Assembly: GCA_004352715.1 (NCBI GenBank)
Contig: SCFE01000039.1
Coordinates: 1,627,966 to 1,691,965 of the forward strand
Direction of reading: 5' to 3'
Origin: Hofstenia miamia
Taxonomy: Eukaryota; Xenacoelomorpha; Acoela
DNA length: 64,000 nt
Positions 35,471 through 47,129 of the stretch are shown one piece after another. Position numbers and translations under genes: made by a program. A model generated the notes under the pieces. It saw only the letters and a program-made list of their open reading frames with translations, was not told where the DNA came from and searched no databases. Numbering within the stretch: position 1 is the stretch's first letter; each line of letters begins with the position of its first letter.

Positions 35471-35941
35471 GTGCCCATGTTAATAATCACAGACCTAATG
35501 AAAACTAACACAATAACAGTTGTGATTAATGAAGTTATGGTCAACACTATGATAGATACAGAAGCAGTTATGTTGATAATAACTGATTATCGTGCAGCAA
35601 AAGTAGGATTTGAAAGGAAACATTTAAACAATGAGAAAAACAGACTAATAAATGCATCTGGAGATTACATAGATGTGAAAGGGCAACTGCAAGATGTAAC
35701 AATAAGAGTAGCAAATACAACATTTCAGCAGACATTCACAGTAATTTATAGAGAGAAAAAGCAATTACTATATGAAATCATATTAGGGAATGATTTTTTG
35801 ACAAATAACAGATGCATCATAAACTACAATGATAAAACAATAAAGGTACAGGAAGAGATAGTAACAATGTATGAAGAAGAAGAAAATGATCCAATAATGT
35901 TTAAACTAACACAAGATATGAAAATTTTACTGAACAATTAG
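35471..35941 (+). pseudogene. Retropepsin-like aspartic protease, active site altered
   Basis: An open 156-codon segment with the retropepsin layout: a beta-rich start (TNTITVVINEVMVNTMIDT), the active-site triplet position reading DTE (35555-35563) instead of D-T-G/S, and the family's distal ILGNDFL motif (I/L-L-G-x-D-F-L) about 75 residues further. The Gly-to-Glu change at the third position should abolish activity; it is explained by one G-to-A change. Its job would be to cut the Gag-Pol polyprotein. Confidence 0.8.
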
Positions 35942-36121
35942 AGAATGTGTGGAATTGAACTGGAGGAGAAAATAAACGTAGAAATAATGATGTACAATCA
36001 GATAGGAATTAATACAAAGAAGTTGTCAATTCCATCTAGCCTATGTACAGTGTGAGAAGGAAAGGGAGCTATACTAATACTGAATGCAACAAACCATACA
36101 GTCAATATAAAGAAAGAAAAC

Positions 36122-36893
36122 GTGAAAATTAAAGGGAAGAGAATAAAGACAGAAAAACAAATGGTGGACATGACTATTAATATAATAGAAAGGGAAGAGG
36201 AGCAAAATTTTCAAATACCAGAAATAAACTATAGTGAATATGAACACCTCAATGAAGAAGAGAAAAAGGTATTGGTAAAAGTTCTGAACAAACATAGCAA
36301 ACTATTTAATTTTGGTAAGATTAGCAATAGGAGAAACACACAAAATAATTACTACAACAGATGAACCTATAAGGTTACCATGCAGAAGGGTACCTGAGAA
36401 TTTGAAGGACAATTATAATATGATCCTCAATCTATTGATTGATAACAAAATTATAAGACTGAGTGAAAGTCCATATGCATTGCCAACAGTGTTTGTAAAG
36501 CAAGGTAATAAATACAGACTCTGCATAGACTTTCATAAACTTAATGATCTGACAAAAAAGGATGCATACCCACTGCCAAGGATAGATGACATGATATATG
36601 AAGCAACAAAGCACAAATATTTCACATGCATTGATTTGTGTAAGGCCTATTGGCAGGTACCAATGGAACTGAAATATATTGAGAAAACAGCATTTATAAC
36701 ACCAAAAGGATTATTCAAATGGATGTACATGGCATTTGGATTGTGTAATGAGCTGGCAACATTCCAGAGATATGTAACTAAAGTACTGAAACAAGATAAT
36801 AAAAAATTAGAAGAGGGAGTGTGCACTTACATAAACAATATATTAATAGTGAGCAATATGATACAGGAATTGAAAATTTGTACAGAACACTAA
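36122..36893 (+). pseudogene. Reverse transcriptase domain, catalytic box lost
   Basis: A connector (36122-36330) then, after a frameshift, RT from 36312: PIRLPCRRVPENL, SPYALPTVFVKQGNKYRLCI, FTCIDLCKAYWQVPM (motif A, Asp kept), MAFGLCNELATFQR (motif B). The motif C box reads YINN (36828-36839) where the family has two aspartates, so polymerisation is not possible. Both Asp-to-Asn changes are G-to-A at the first codon base. Ends in a stop at 36893. Confidence 0.88.
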
Positions 36894-36996
36894 CAATTTT
36901 ATATAACACTGGAATCTGGGTAAATGGAAAAAAATGTGAAAATTTAAAAACCAAATTGTATTCCTGGGAAGGCAGATACAAGAAGGAAAAATAAAG

Positions 36997-37647
36997 ATGA
37001 ACAACAATGCAAAAGAAATGATTCAAAATATAAAAAGTCTGAAAACCAAAAAAGACATCCATAGAATAATGGGCCTCATAAATTACTATGGATCATTCAT
37101 ACTGAATGTAGCCCAGAATACAAATAGAATAACAGTACTATTTAAGAAATCAAAACCATTTGAATGGACTTGGAAGGAACAAGAACAGTTAGATAACATA
37201 AAGAATGAACTTGCAAAAATGCCATCATTAAATACACCCAACTATCAAAAAGAATATATTCTAGATTGTGACATGAGTAATGTGGTAATAGGGGCATGTT
37301 TGGGGCAGATTAAATATGATAAAGAGGTCCCTATACAGTTCTTCAGCAGAAGACTAAAGCCAAGTGACAAAAATTATGGGTCCACTAAATTGGAAATGTT
37401 AGCATTGGTAGAAAGTGTAAAGAAATTTAGGCACTTCTTAATTCGGCAAAATTTTAAAGTAAGAACCAACAACAGTGGCTTAGCATGGTTGAAAAAATTT
37501 TTAGGAGATAAATTATCAATAGCATCACAAGGGATAGAGTACCTAAATGAGTTTAAATTCACAATTCAACATAGAAAAGGAACATTACATAAGAATGCTG
37601 ACTTTTGGGGATGTAGAAAAAATAGAAGGAGTGAAGAAAAAGTTTGA
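36997..37647 (+). pseudogene. RNase H domain (Ty3/gypsy type), degraded
   Basis: FEWTWKEQEQLDNIKNELAK (RT thumb/connection), then RNase H: YILDCDMSNVVIGACLGQ, QFFSRRLKPSDKNYGSTKLE and MLALVESVKKFRHFL, FKVRTNNSGLAWL and IQHRKGTLHKNADFWGCR. The third acidic position in VRTNNS is Asn instead of Asp, again a possible G-to-A change. The last Asp (NADFW) is retained. The frame differs from that of the RT, so there is a frameshift between them. Confidence 0.85.
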
Positions 37648-37879
37648 TTTTATACCACACAGTGAGTACCAAAAACTGCCAGACATTAATGCTGATAAAA
37701 AGGGAGAAGCCATAATGCTGATTATAATCAAGGAGGAAATAACAGAAAATGAAATTGTTGAAAAACAGAACACAGATGTAATATTGATGGAGATAAAAAG
37801 CAAGTTAAAAGACAAACACACGAAGTTTGGAAAAGATGCAAATAGCTATTTCCAAAGGTATAAGTTGAAAATGAATACA

Positions 37880-39013
37880 AATTGACTATTATATGTAGAA
37901 GGTAAGACACTATGAATAGCAATTCCAGAATACTACAAAAAAGAACTAGTAAGGAAAATCTATGAAAATGGACATATTGGTATAATTTAATTCCAGATTC
38001 ATAACAATAGTGATACAAAAAACAGTGGAGGATGTTATCAACAAATGTACAACATGTTTGATAAACAACAAGAGTCATTTTCAAAGACAAACTGCACCAC
38101 TAGAAAAAATCATAGCTACAGCATCAAACCAAATAGGGGTATCAGTATATTTTAATAATCATAGACAATTTCATTAAATATGTGAAGATGATGGATATTA
38201 AAATTCAGACCCATGGAGGTAATAATATCAGACAGAGGTGTGCAATTTGAAAGTAAACTGTTTGAAGAAATGACAAAATGGATGGAAATAATAACAGAAA
38301 AAAGAACTGCATATCACCCATAGGCAAATGGAGAAGTGGAAAGGTTGAACAGTACAATGATTAAGTTAATAAGAGTTTTAACATCACAAGTTGGTGGAAG
38401 AGATTGGAGAGAAGTGATAGAAATGGTAGAGTATTTTTATAATACCTCAGTGCATTCCACCATGGGAATGACACCATGTATGGAAGAGAGGATGCAATGC
38501 CTATATCAATGCAATACAATACATATTCTGAAAAACCAGACAACAAATATATCAGAAAAATTAGAAACCAAATAATGGGAATTCATGAAGCAATGTGTCA
38601 TAATACTAAAAGATCTGTGATAAGACAACAAAGAAATTTTAACAAGAAAATCTACAGGAAACCACACTAAGGGTGATAAGGTTTACACATATATATTACT
38701 GAGAGCACAAGATGTAAGCCAATTAAGAAAATTAATAACACAATGGACAGGGCCATTCATTATTACACAGTCACTACCAAATAATAATTATAAACTTAAT
38801 GATGGCAGGACTCTACACTTTCAAAATTTGAAACAGGCAACAAAAGATATAGAGCAAGTAACATTAGATAAAAATGCACAATTTAAACTAATTGAAAATG
38901 ATGACAGTATGTACAACAAGATGGATGAACTCAACAGTGTGGCAGAGGAAGAATTTCAGGAAAAATATAGTCCTCAAAATGAAGAAGATGAGGTTGACAA
39001 AAGAGGGCAGTAA
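37880..39013 (+). pseudogene. Integrase with GPY/F-like module, broken
   Basis: Segments in three frames. An N-terminal zinc-domain fragment (GHIG then CTTCLINNKSHF-like, about 37970-38090), the catalytic core (IIDNFIKYVKMMDIKI, SDRGVQFES with Asp at 38231, AYHP-stop-ANGEVERLNS with a TAG at 38321), YNTSVHSTMGMTP, then after a frameshift YGREDAMPISM, and a C-terminal GPY/F-like module (QWTGPFIITQSLPNNNYKL, Trp at 38744) that continues into an acidic tail to the stop at 39013. It would insert the element's cDNA; this copy cannot. The GPY/F module is known from many Ty3/gypsy integrases. Confidence 0.85.
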
Positions 39014-39109
39014 AAAATAAAAATAAATATGACCCTGAAATATGGGATATAAATTTAGTAACTCCATTTAGATTAGATAATGATTAGATAATAAAGAGAT
39101 CCAACAGGA

Positions 39110-39540
39110 GTACCAGTCAATCACTGATGAAGAGCAGAAGAGTGTGAAGGAGAACTCCAAATTCTGATCATCAATTAAAAGGCATGATGAGGGGAGAAAA
39201 AACTAGCAGTATCACTAGAAATACTAGGTCTCCACAATCTGATAGTCAATTAAAGGGCATGATGATGGAGCATTCTTGACCTAGTAATAGAAGAAGATGA
39301 ATAAGAAGAAAATCTCCACAATCTGATTACCACTTAAAGGTCATGAGGATGGAGAATCTAACACCTAATAACAAACAACAAAGAGTCAGAAGGAGGTCTC
39401 TGCAATCCAATTACCACTTAAAGGGTATGATGATGGAGAAAAAATCAGAAACATCACCTTCAACCAAATGTCAATTAAAGGGCAGGCAGATAAGAGAGGG
39501 CCAACATTATGATACCAAGTGTTAATTAAAAGGCGCAAGG
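39110..39540 (+). repeat. Degenerate tandem coding repeats, SPQSDxxLKGMM-type
   Basis: Successive units of roughly 75-95 bp, each containing (TCTCCACAATCTGAT)...(CAATTAAAGGGCATGATGATG). Translated they give TPNSDHQLKGMM, SPQSDSQLKGMMME, SPQSDYHLKVMRME, SLQSNYHLKGMMMEK, then CQLKG. At least five copies, the later ones decaying. They lie just after the integrase end and run into the next accessory frame. Confidence 0.7.
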
Positions 39541-41694
39541 TTGGAAGAAAAATCGCATTTGTCAATGAAACACTCACCCTTGTCCAGCAAACCTTGATGC
39601 CAACTAAATTGCAAAGAGTACCAAGCTATACCAATTGGTCCTCATCTGCAAGTAAATGCAGCAGGTACCAAGGTCTGTGGTCAACTAAAGGACCCAGATA
39701 TACAAGACATAAGCAAAGACTCTGAAATGGATATTTCTGAACAGCCATCTGCAAGCTCATTCTCAAATGCAAGGCAAAGTTTGCAACCTTTTTTACAGAG
39801 ACCAATGTCAATGACAACTATGTCATCTAGATCAGAAGAGAGAGAAAGTAGGATGAGGAAAATAGGGAATGACAAGATACATGTTATTGCAAAAAGAGGA
39901 AATCATTAAAACTAGTATGATCATCTGTCACCAGAAACTAAGAGGCTCATACAACAGCATAATTTGAGCAGACCAAGCATCATAGAACTTGCCAACAAAA
40001 CAGGCATATGCCCAGCAGAGATTGATATACTAAATGATGAAACCAAAAAGTATATGTGGGGAGTGACGTCAAACATGAAACTAAAAGCTCTAAAACAACA
40101 ACCATGGATGATGACAAGAAATCTCATTAGAAGAGAAAGTGCTGACACATTAGAAATGATATATGAAATAGAATATTAAGAGGTGAACAAAGCAATCACT
40201 ATGGAGATGAAGAGATACATCAAAGATTATCCACAGTGCACTTATATGAAGATAATAAAAAGGTCTGAAATAATGAGAAAGGAAGGTGAAAACAGGCCAA
40301 TAGAGATCATAGAAATGGTTAGTTAATCTCAGGAAGAGATGCAGCTAGAAGAGATGCTGTTACAATCAAACACAATCACATTAACACTGAATACACAAGG
40401 GATATCAACAAAGTAAACATGGAAAAATGGGGAGATAGAGAACTAAGTGAGATATCATGGGTGGATACAGACAACAAATGCCTATTGGTGGAAATCACAG
40501 TAAAGAGAGAAAAACATGATAACATAGTGCAAAGAATATACAGAGAAGTATATGAGAAAGAGAGACAAAGTCATTGATAAAGATATATGCACAGAAGCAT
40601 TCATCTGACAAGAAATTCATCAAATGTTAGAGCCAAAAGCCAACTAGTAGTGGATATTGAGTATATAACTTCTAAATTCATAATGAAACCTGAAACAGCA
40701 CAGAGCTTGATGAAATATGGATTAACAAATATGTTTTGGGAAAACATAAAAACAAGCAAGAATAATTATCTGGGAATGTTTGGGATGGCAACAACATTGA
40801 AAATGGAGGGATCATATGAAAACATTGAAAACCAAACAATGACAACACTGCTAAAATGCACACCACTGCCTATGATATCAGTACTGATGCTACTCCCAAC
40901 ATGGAGATTAAAAGAGAAAAAAGCAGCAAAAGCAGTATGGCACAAAGAAAATATGTATGTGAACACACTTGAGGAAGCAAAGAAAAAAGTAAATAATGAG
41001 AGATACAAGAAGTAAAAAAAAATGTTACTCAGAAACAACAACAAAGAGAGGATATACATAGAAGGGATAATAACCCCGTATGATCTCTACAGAAAAGGAG
41101 AAGCCATACACCAACAGATTAAAAAGGAATCAATGATATAGTGTGGGGCAAATTGTGGAGCTCACAATATAGATACTATGATGTGATGAGACATTTGGAG
41201 ATAATAATGATTATATGACTTGGAAAAAATAACCCAGAAGAAAAAACAAGAGAAGAAGTATGAAATAATATCAGCGTGTTTTATGATGAAGCATCAGTGT
41301 CAAAATCACTGAGATCTACATATGAATTCTTTTATCCATGCACAATGATACACCCTGATTTGGCACACACAAGTAGAGTGGACACAATAATGACATTGAT
41401 GATAGCTATTAAAGGACTAAAACTCTATGAAAAATACTATGAAGAATTCAACAAGAAACTGAACAAATTACACAGCATTTGTATGATCTCAAACAAATTG
41501 AAGAACCCATCATTTTTGAGACATAAAAAGATGGTTACCACAAAAAAAGATGTTGTGTTGAAGCTGACTAAAGAAGAGAAGTACAAAAACACTGATTGGG
41601 AAATGCAAGAAGTGAGCAGTATTATAAAGAGAGCAGTGGAAATGGTTCATGGTGAAAGAGTGGTCATTCTTAATTAGCTATGCTGGAGGGGGAG
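39540..41694 (+). pseudogene. Accessory region after integrase, unrecognised frames
   Basis: About 2.2 kb with the same A-rich coding-like composition and strand bias as gag-pol but no family I recognise. Longest frames: 39727-39909 continuing 39964-40179 (DISEQPSASSFSNARQSL..., LSRPSIIELANKTGICPAEI), 40587-41015 (142 codons, basic, ending in a Lys-rich helix) and 41276-41677 (133 codons, with ILN before the stop 14 nt ahead of the polypurine tract). None shows a signal peptide, furin site or transmembrane helix, so an envelope gene is not supported. It could be a captured host sequence or an element-specific extra ORF, now broken. Confidence 0.5.
41684..41694 (+). promoter_or_regulatory. Polypurine tract
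   Basis: GGAGGGGGAG directly before the 3' LTR; primer for plus-strand DNA synthesis in LTR elements. Confidence 0.85.
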
Positions 41695-42910
41695 TGTAAC
41701 ATAATATCATGTGTGGTCAAGTTAAGAAAAGAAATGAAAAGAACTAAGACTCAAGTAATATAAAAATTAATTGTACACACACATGATTATTATTAATTAG
41801 ATTATTTGTAAAATTTTAATAAGCAGTATTTTGATATTAATTCACTTGCAGTACTTTTGACAAATAATAAAAGACTGAAATAAAAATGCTAATTAATGCT
41901 GACGTGCATAAATGGCAGACAAAGAAAAAGAAGGAAATCAGTAAATTGTCAACATTGATTAAACAGGTACTTGCCAAGTGTTTGATTGTTTGCTATTATT
42001 AAGTATAAAAATAGTGCAATTTATTTATTTGGTGATGAATGAAATTCATTGGATTTACTTCTTTATCTTATCAGGTTTATTTACTAATTCAAGGAAATGC
42101 AAAGGGCCAAGCACTAGAGTAATCCTGATGGTGGTCCCTGACTACATTTATAAGAAGTCTGGAATGGCTAACACACAATAGCCTGGCAAAAGTGTGGTGA
42201 GGCTGGTAGTTGTTGCTTACTTGATGTGCTTATAGGTTAAGTGCAAGGATAGGGATTTTTATTTGTTATAGCTTTCCTATCATTTGTTATTCACAAGTTA
42301 GAGTTATTACTGTTAGATTAACTCTTGCAAGAAAAGCAATGTTTTATCTAGATCATTTTTCTTGGCTAATCAATCAATTGCCTGTTAGTAAATTAGATGA
42401 CTTTCAACCAACTTACAAATTAGTTTTATTGCTGACTTATATCTCTAGGGTTATTTTATGTAGGGAAAGATAACAAGCTAAAGCACCATGGTTGTGTTAC
42501 CTCCTTATATTTTAACCAAAACAATAACAAGAACAATCAATGCATTAAATTATTAACATATCACACACACATGTTTTCTGAGACAAGGTTCCACACACTG
42601 AGTCAACCATTGGTAATTCCTTCAATGTCCAAGTAAAGCTGGATTGGTTTGTGAAGATAAAGTATCCTCTTGTGCATTGCTTCAAGTTGGCTTTTGACCC
42701 TGCATATCATCTCTCACTCTTGTTCTAAAATGGCTTTTGTTAGTTAGAGCATTAAGTGTAGCTAATGTTATATTAATTCAGTTAATACAGTTAAAAACAA
42801 TATAGAACGAAAGTTTTTGGAGTCTGTCATGCATTAAATACCACAACTAAATAGGAATATGGTTAAGTAATCCTAACTTAAGTTGAAATTAGTTTTAGCA
42901 AGATTCTACA
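41695..42910 (+). repeat. 3' LTR
   Basis: TGTAACATAAT...GATTCTACA, 1216 bp, partner of 32331-33554. Confidence 0.92.
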
Positions 42911-42970
42911 TTATGCATTTTTGGAAATGGTTTTTCAGCCATAATTAAAACTCAAAATTATCATCCAACC
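42911..42970. repeat. Old inverted-repeat element, end of right arm
   Basis: Continues the arm broken by the LTR insertion (TATGCATTTTTGGAAATGG, then TTTTTCAGCCATAATT, to ATTATCATCCAACC). It is the reverse complement of 31491-31590. Confidence 0.6.
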
Positions 42971-43960
42971 CTACTGTAAGAATTTTATTTGTACTCAAAT
43001 ACCAGCCTAATGTCATAATGAATTATTAAGTTGAAATGAAGGATTTTATCAATAAACTTTTATCAGAGTTCTTTTGTTAATTTATTGGATAATGTAGCAT
43101 CATCCAAAAAAGAATAGCTGCAAACAAAGGATTAACGTTGAATGATTACAGTGATTAAATATAATCAGAAATATGATTGTAAAATTTAGTTAATTATTCT
43201 ATTCATTTTGTAAGATCCAACCAAGTTACAATATTGTGCAAATTAAGAGAAACATATTAGCTGATTAAGTAATATTTGACAAATTGCAACAAGCGAAATT
43301 AGGCTTACTTTTGAACAGCCATATTGGCAGAAGATTTATTTGAAATTCAAAATCAGCAGGTACTTTAAAATTTTTAAATAAATAGCTTTGAATTTAAGGA
43401 GAAATTTGATGAACAATAAATTCTTCGGAGTTTATTTTATTTTCATTCTTCATTTATCTGGTTTGATTATTTAATAAAATGTGCAGCTAGGCAAGTTGTG
43501 TGGAGTAGTGGCTGGATTCCATCATGGGATCAATTTGAAGGGTCTTTGTGCCAGTCACAAAACCACACTTATGTTATGGTTAGGAGTTTTTTGATTCTTG
43601 CCTAGTCTGACCATCAATCTATACATGTATGTAATAATTAATGCTTGAAACAACTGGATAGTTGAACCCTAGGAACATATATATTCTTAATAGTAGGAGA
43701 CTTGACTATAATTGACTGAATAAGCGACCTTACATGTATCTTTATTAAATGTAAGTATAGGAAACTGCAATCTTATTAATTAAATTACAAAGCCAATAAT
43801 TTTATGGTAATGGCTACCTTAATATTATTTAAATGCAGTTAGTGTCAATGCCCGGTTGCTTTACTTAAACAAATCAACAAACACTTTACAAAATTGAGTT
43901 TAAGTCAGTTACAACTTGACGTGAGTGCATGCACTGAGCTAAAGTAAGGTACATATAATT
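42971..43960. other. Non-coding repeat-like DNA
   Basis: No gene. A SINE-like stretch may occur at about 43497-43600, with a GGGATCAATTTG that resembles a box B, too weak to call. Confidence 0.35.
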
Positions 43961-43967
43961 AGTTCCA

Positions 43968-44100
43968 GTTGAGCTGAGATGGTGCAGTGGATTCAGTCAT
44001 TGTTCATGAAGGAGGGGAACTGTGTTGTGGAGATCGGCTTTGGGCAGTAGCCCACAGAAGAACTGAAGAGGAAACATCACACAGCTCCATCACCTAAACA
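43968..44100 (+). mobile_element. Possible tRNA-derived SINE head
   Basis: TGGTGCAGTGG (about 43979-43989) fits the RNA polymerase III box A consensus TRGYNNANNGG. The GC-richer segment continues for about 110 bp and ends in AT-rich sequence. A convincing box B was not found. Low confidence. Confidence 0.3.
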
Positions 44101-45019
44101 GTGATAATCAATATTTGATTAACTTAACTAGTTAACTAAAAAGGAAAAGTTTGGCGGTTCAATAACTTAGTAACTCCTCACCTGCAATTTACTGAGTGAT
44201 AGTTATCAACAATAATACATGGTGCAAATAGGCCAGGTGGAGGATGTTACAATAAGTTAAATATGTAACTTAGTTTAATAGTATAGGTGGCAATGGTGGT
44301 GGATAAGTTGGTGATTGAAGTAAATGATGTTCAATAAGATCTATTGATGTATTTTTATATCTAATCTATTAATAATCATTTCCCATTCACAACAATAAAG
44401 AGAGATTAATAAAGCCTTAACTAAATCAGATTTAGCAATTCACTACTAGATGTTCATGAGTTTGATCAAAAGAAAAATCAGTTTTGTTTAACTAATTAAA
44501 AACCTATTTAAATAAATAAATTTCTGATGCCTGAGCTGTTTGGAGAAGAAAATCAGCATTGCTGATGATCAAAGGAGATTATTGTAGTTATATGCTAGAT
44601 AGATAATTGAAGTAGCAATGTAGTTAGATTATTAAGATACTCTATATTAATTTCAACATGAATGCTAATACAAACATATTAACTAAATGTGTAATGAGAG
44701 TAAAGTTGCTATATAAATTAATATTCAATCCACTGAGAGTGCATGAGGGTGATTCATCTGCCTATTAGACATTGGGTCAGTGAAAGCCAGTAAATTAGCA
44801 GTGGAGAGGAGAACCTAAACATGTGAGCATTACTCATTTATAATACTTTTTGGCACATTATAGATGTGTTCAGTGTTACAGGTAGGGACTAACAGTTTAG
44901 AAAATCACAGCACTGATGAGGGTGCATTGAAATGAATACTACCAATGATACTATGAAGAAATAGGAACCAACAGGTCTATTATTGAGAGTACTGGATTTC
45001 ACATTAAATAATTAACTTG
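44101..45019. other. Non-coding DNA
   Basis: Nothing recognised. Confidence 0.4.
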
Positions 45020-45285
45020 AAACAAGGGTTTTTAAGAAAATTCTGAGTTCAATTGATTATTTTCTAATTATGAGTTTTTTAGAATGAAGTAAAATTTATT
45101 TTACAATAATTCTGATTAATAAAGAATTTGAAATTTAAAATATTTTAATTTTCAAGGTATTTTCAAGTGGATTTTTGATTGAGTTTGAGTTCAGTTTTGT
45201 TGATTTCTCTTCTGAGTTTTTCTGATTGAGTTTTGTAAGCTTATTCAATTTCAAGTTCTTAACATTTCAAGTATTTGAAAACCCT
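45020..45285. repeat. hAT-like MITE, copy 2 (diverged, truncated left)
   Basis: Shares blocks in the same order and orientation with 30830-31272: TTCTGAGTTCAATTGA, TTTTCTAATTATGAGTTTTT, TTTTACAATAATTCT, GATTTCTCTTCTGAGTTTTT, AAGCTTATTCAA. The right end GAAAACCCTGC corresponds to the CAGGGTTTTC terminus. Confidence 0.65.
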
Positions 45286-46278
45286 GCATGAAACCAAGTT
45301 TTTAAGGGTTGATACTTGAAAGATTACTGAATTTCTAAAAGCAAGTGCCAAGTATCTCAAAATGAATACCAAATACTCAAAAGAGATACTGTTGTTGCTG
45401 AGCAACAAAGTGGCTTTGGCCAATTAAATTATTATGTAATGGCACTTGGACACAGATTTTTGACAGTTGCTTTATAAAGTTATGCAGAATATTTTTGTAA
45501 ATTTGGATGTTAAAATTTTACCTCCTTCTTCATCAATTCTATAAACATACTGTATTTATTGTAACATTTTGCTTCTCTTATACTCAAACTTCCCTAGTAA
45601 TCCTGCCTTCATTTTACAGTTAGAACTTCCTTTGCATGTCAAGTTACAATTCAAATACTGTGCACTGACTCTAAATTAAAATACAGCATTGTTAGGAATG
45701 CATGAATATCATTTTAACTAATGATTTGGGAGTTTATTATATATGATTGATTGGTAACACTGATATTGAGGTAATTATAGTAAATGAATTTTATATGATA
45801 CAAAAAGTATATCATAGAATCCACTAAGTTAAAACATATATTAGCATGTGTACATGTTGAACATCATTTTAATAATGTACACTTCATAGCATGTCATGAT
45901 CACCATATAACATTAGCATGAAATTTGAATTAACTCCCTACCATAATATCATCTTGAAACAAAACAATTTGTTGATGCTAACACAGCACAAAGCATAAAC
46001 TGAAATGGTTTCAACTTGTCTATTAAGTAAAACTTAGGATATCAGGAAGAGTTGAACACACTCAGTTAATGTGAAACAAAGTATCTAAGAAAGGAACTAA
46101 GAATTTCATAGAAAATAATAAGAACTAAATACAAGGTGTTTTTATAGCTCTTCTAATGTAATTTGTAACAGCCTACCTTAATTCTCAGTGCTAACACCAG
46201 TTTATGCAATTTAGATGACATTAAAATGTAATGTCAGAAATTGTGATTTCTGAAAAATAATAAGAGAAGAAATTTGAT
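45286..46278. other. Non-coding DNA
   Basis: Nothing recognised. Confidence 0.4.
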
Positions 46279-46545
46279 TTAACAAGTCTCTACATCAATA
46301 ATTATTTCCACTGGAAGCAAAGTGATATATTTTGCACTCTGGAAGTTTCTGGTTTCATTCATAATGGCAATATCTTGTGCTACGCAACATGTATATAGTA
46401 ATTTAGCTGACAAACCTGCAATATTGATTTGGAAAATTTTAAACATAGAATTAAATTTATCCACATTCATTGTTGTTATTTTTGATGTACTTCTATGGGT
46501 ACTGATATGGCTCTGTGATGCATCAACTAATTGATTCAACATCAT
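46279..46545 (-). pseudogene. LINE endonuclease N-terminal fragment
   Basis: Minus-strand frame with FKIFQINIAGLSAKL followed by DIAIMNETRNFQS: the start of an apurinic-like endonuclease (INxxGL...K..., then D-I-x-I-x-NET with the catalytic Glu) of the kind found at the N-terminus of non-LTR retrotransposon ORF2. No RT follows on the minus strand; an isolated fragment. Confidence 0.55.
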
Positions 46546-47080
46546 TGAGGATGTTAATAATTAAATTTAATCAACAATCAATTCACAATAGATTGAATTC
46601 AATCAATTATTATTTTACTTACTATTGACTTTAAAAGGAATTGCACTAGTAACAGATTTTGCCACTTTAGAAGAAAAAAATCAAAAAATCATGAATACAG
46701 ACCATTAAATGGGGTGTGTGAAAGCAAATAAAGTGAAAATGCTTTTTTCTTCAAAAACATATTTACAAGATTTGATTAGATATGGAGAATGTGAACTTTG
46801 CAAATACTTGGTATGGCTGTAAGAGCAAAAAGTCTAAAATATTTTATTGTTTCAAAATTTGGTTTTAGGTCAAAATGAGGTTAAAGTCGACTCTTTAACC
46901 CAGTGGCTTATAAATATAAGTCCTTACCTTCATTAAATTGGTAAGTTGCTATATTTTTTTGTGAAAATGCTTATCAAATTTTGATTTCAAACCAAACTTA
47001 ATGTTCTAATGTTATTGTTGAACTAAGAATTCACTGCTTAGAAAAGTTTTAGCAAAAAACCATCACTTTTCTGTTGAAAG

Positions 47081-47081
<1 letters not shown>

Positions 47082-47126
<45 letters not shown>
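47082..47126. repeat. (AT)n microsatellite
   Basis: Uninterrupted AT run. Confidence 0.9.

Positions 47127-47129
<3 letters not shown>

Larger units (their letters stand above)
32331..42910 (+). mobile_element. Ty3/gypsy-type LTR retrotransposon, 10.6 kb, decayed
   Basis: Plus-strand order: 1224-bp LTR, primer-binding-site-like TGG..., gag with coiled coil and zinc knuckle, protease, RT, RNase H, integrase with a GPY/F-type module, about 2.7 kb of extra sequence, polypurine tract, 1216-bp LTR. Protease-RT-RNaseH-integrase order defines Ty3/gypsy. The LTRs differ by a few percent plus small indels, so the copy is not recent. The 4-bp flanks are CTAT (32327-32330) and TTAT (42911-42914). All reading frames are broken by stops and frameshifts and several catalytic residues are lost. 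The whole element is A-rich on the coding strand and CpG is conspicuously rare. Confidence 0.9.

Noticed and set aside
39540-41694. Envelope gene of an errantivirus-like element
   Set aside because: Position fits, but no signal peptide, furin-like site or transmembrane helix is visible in any frame.
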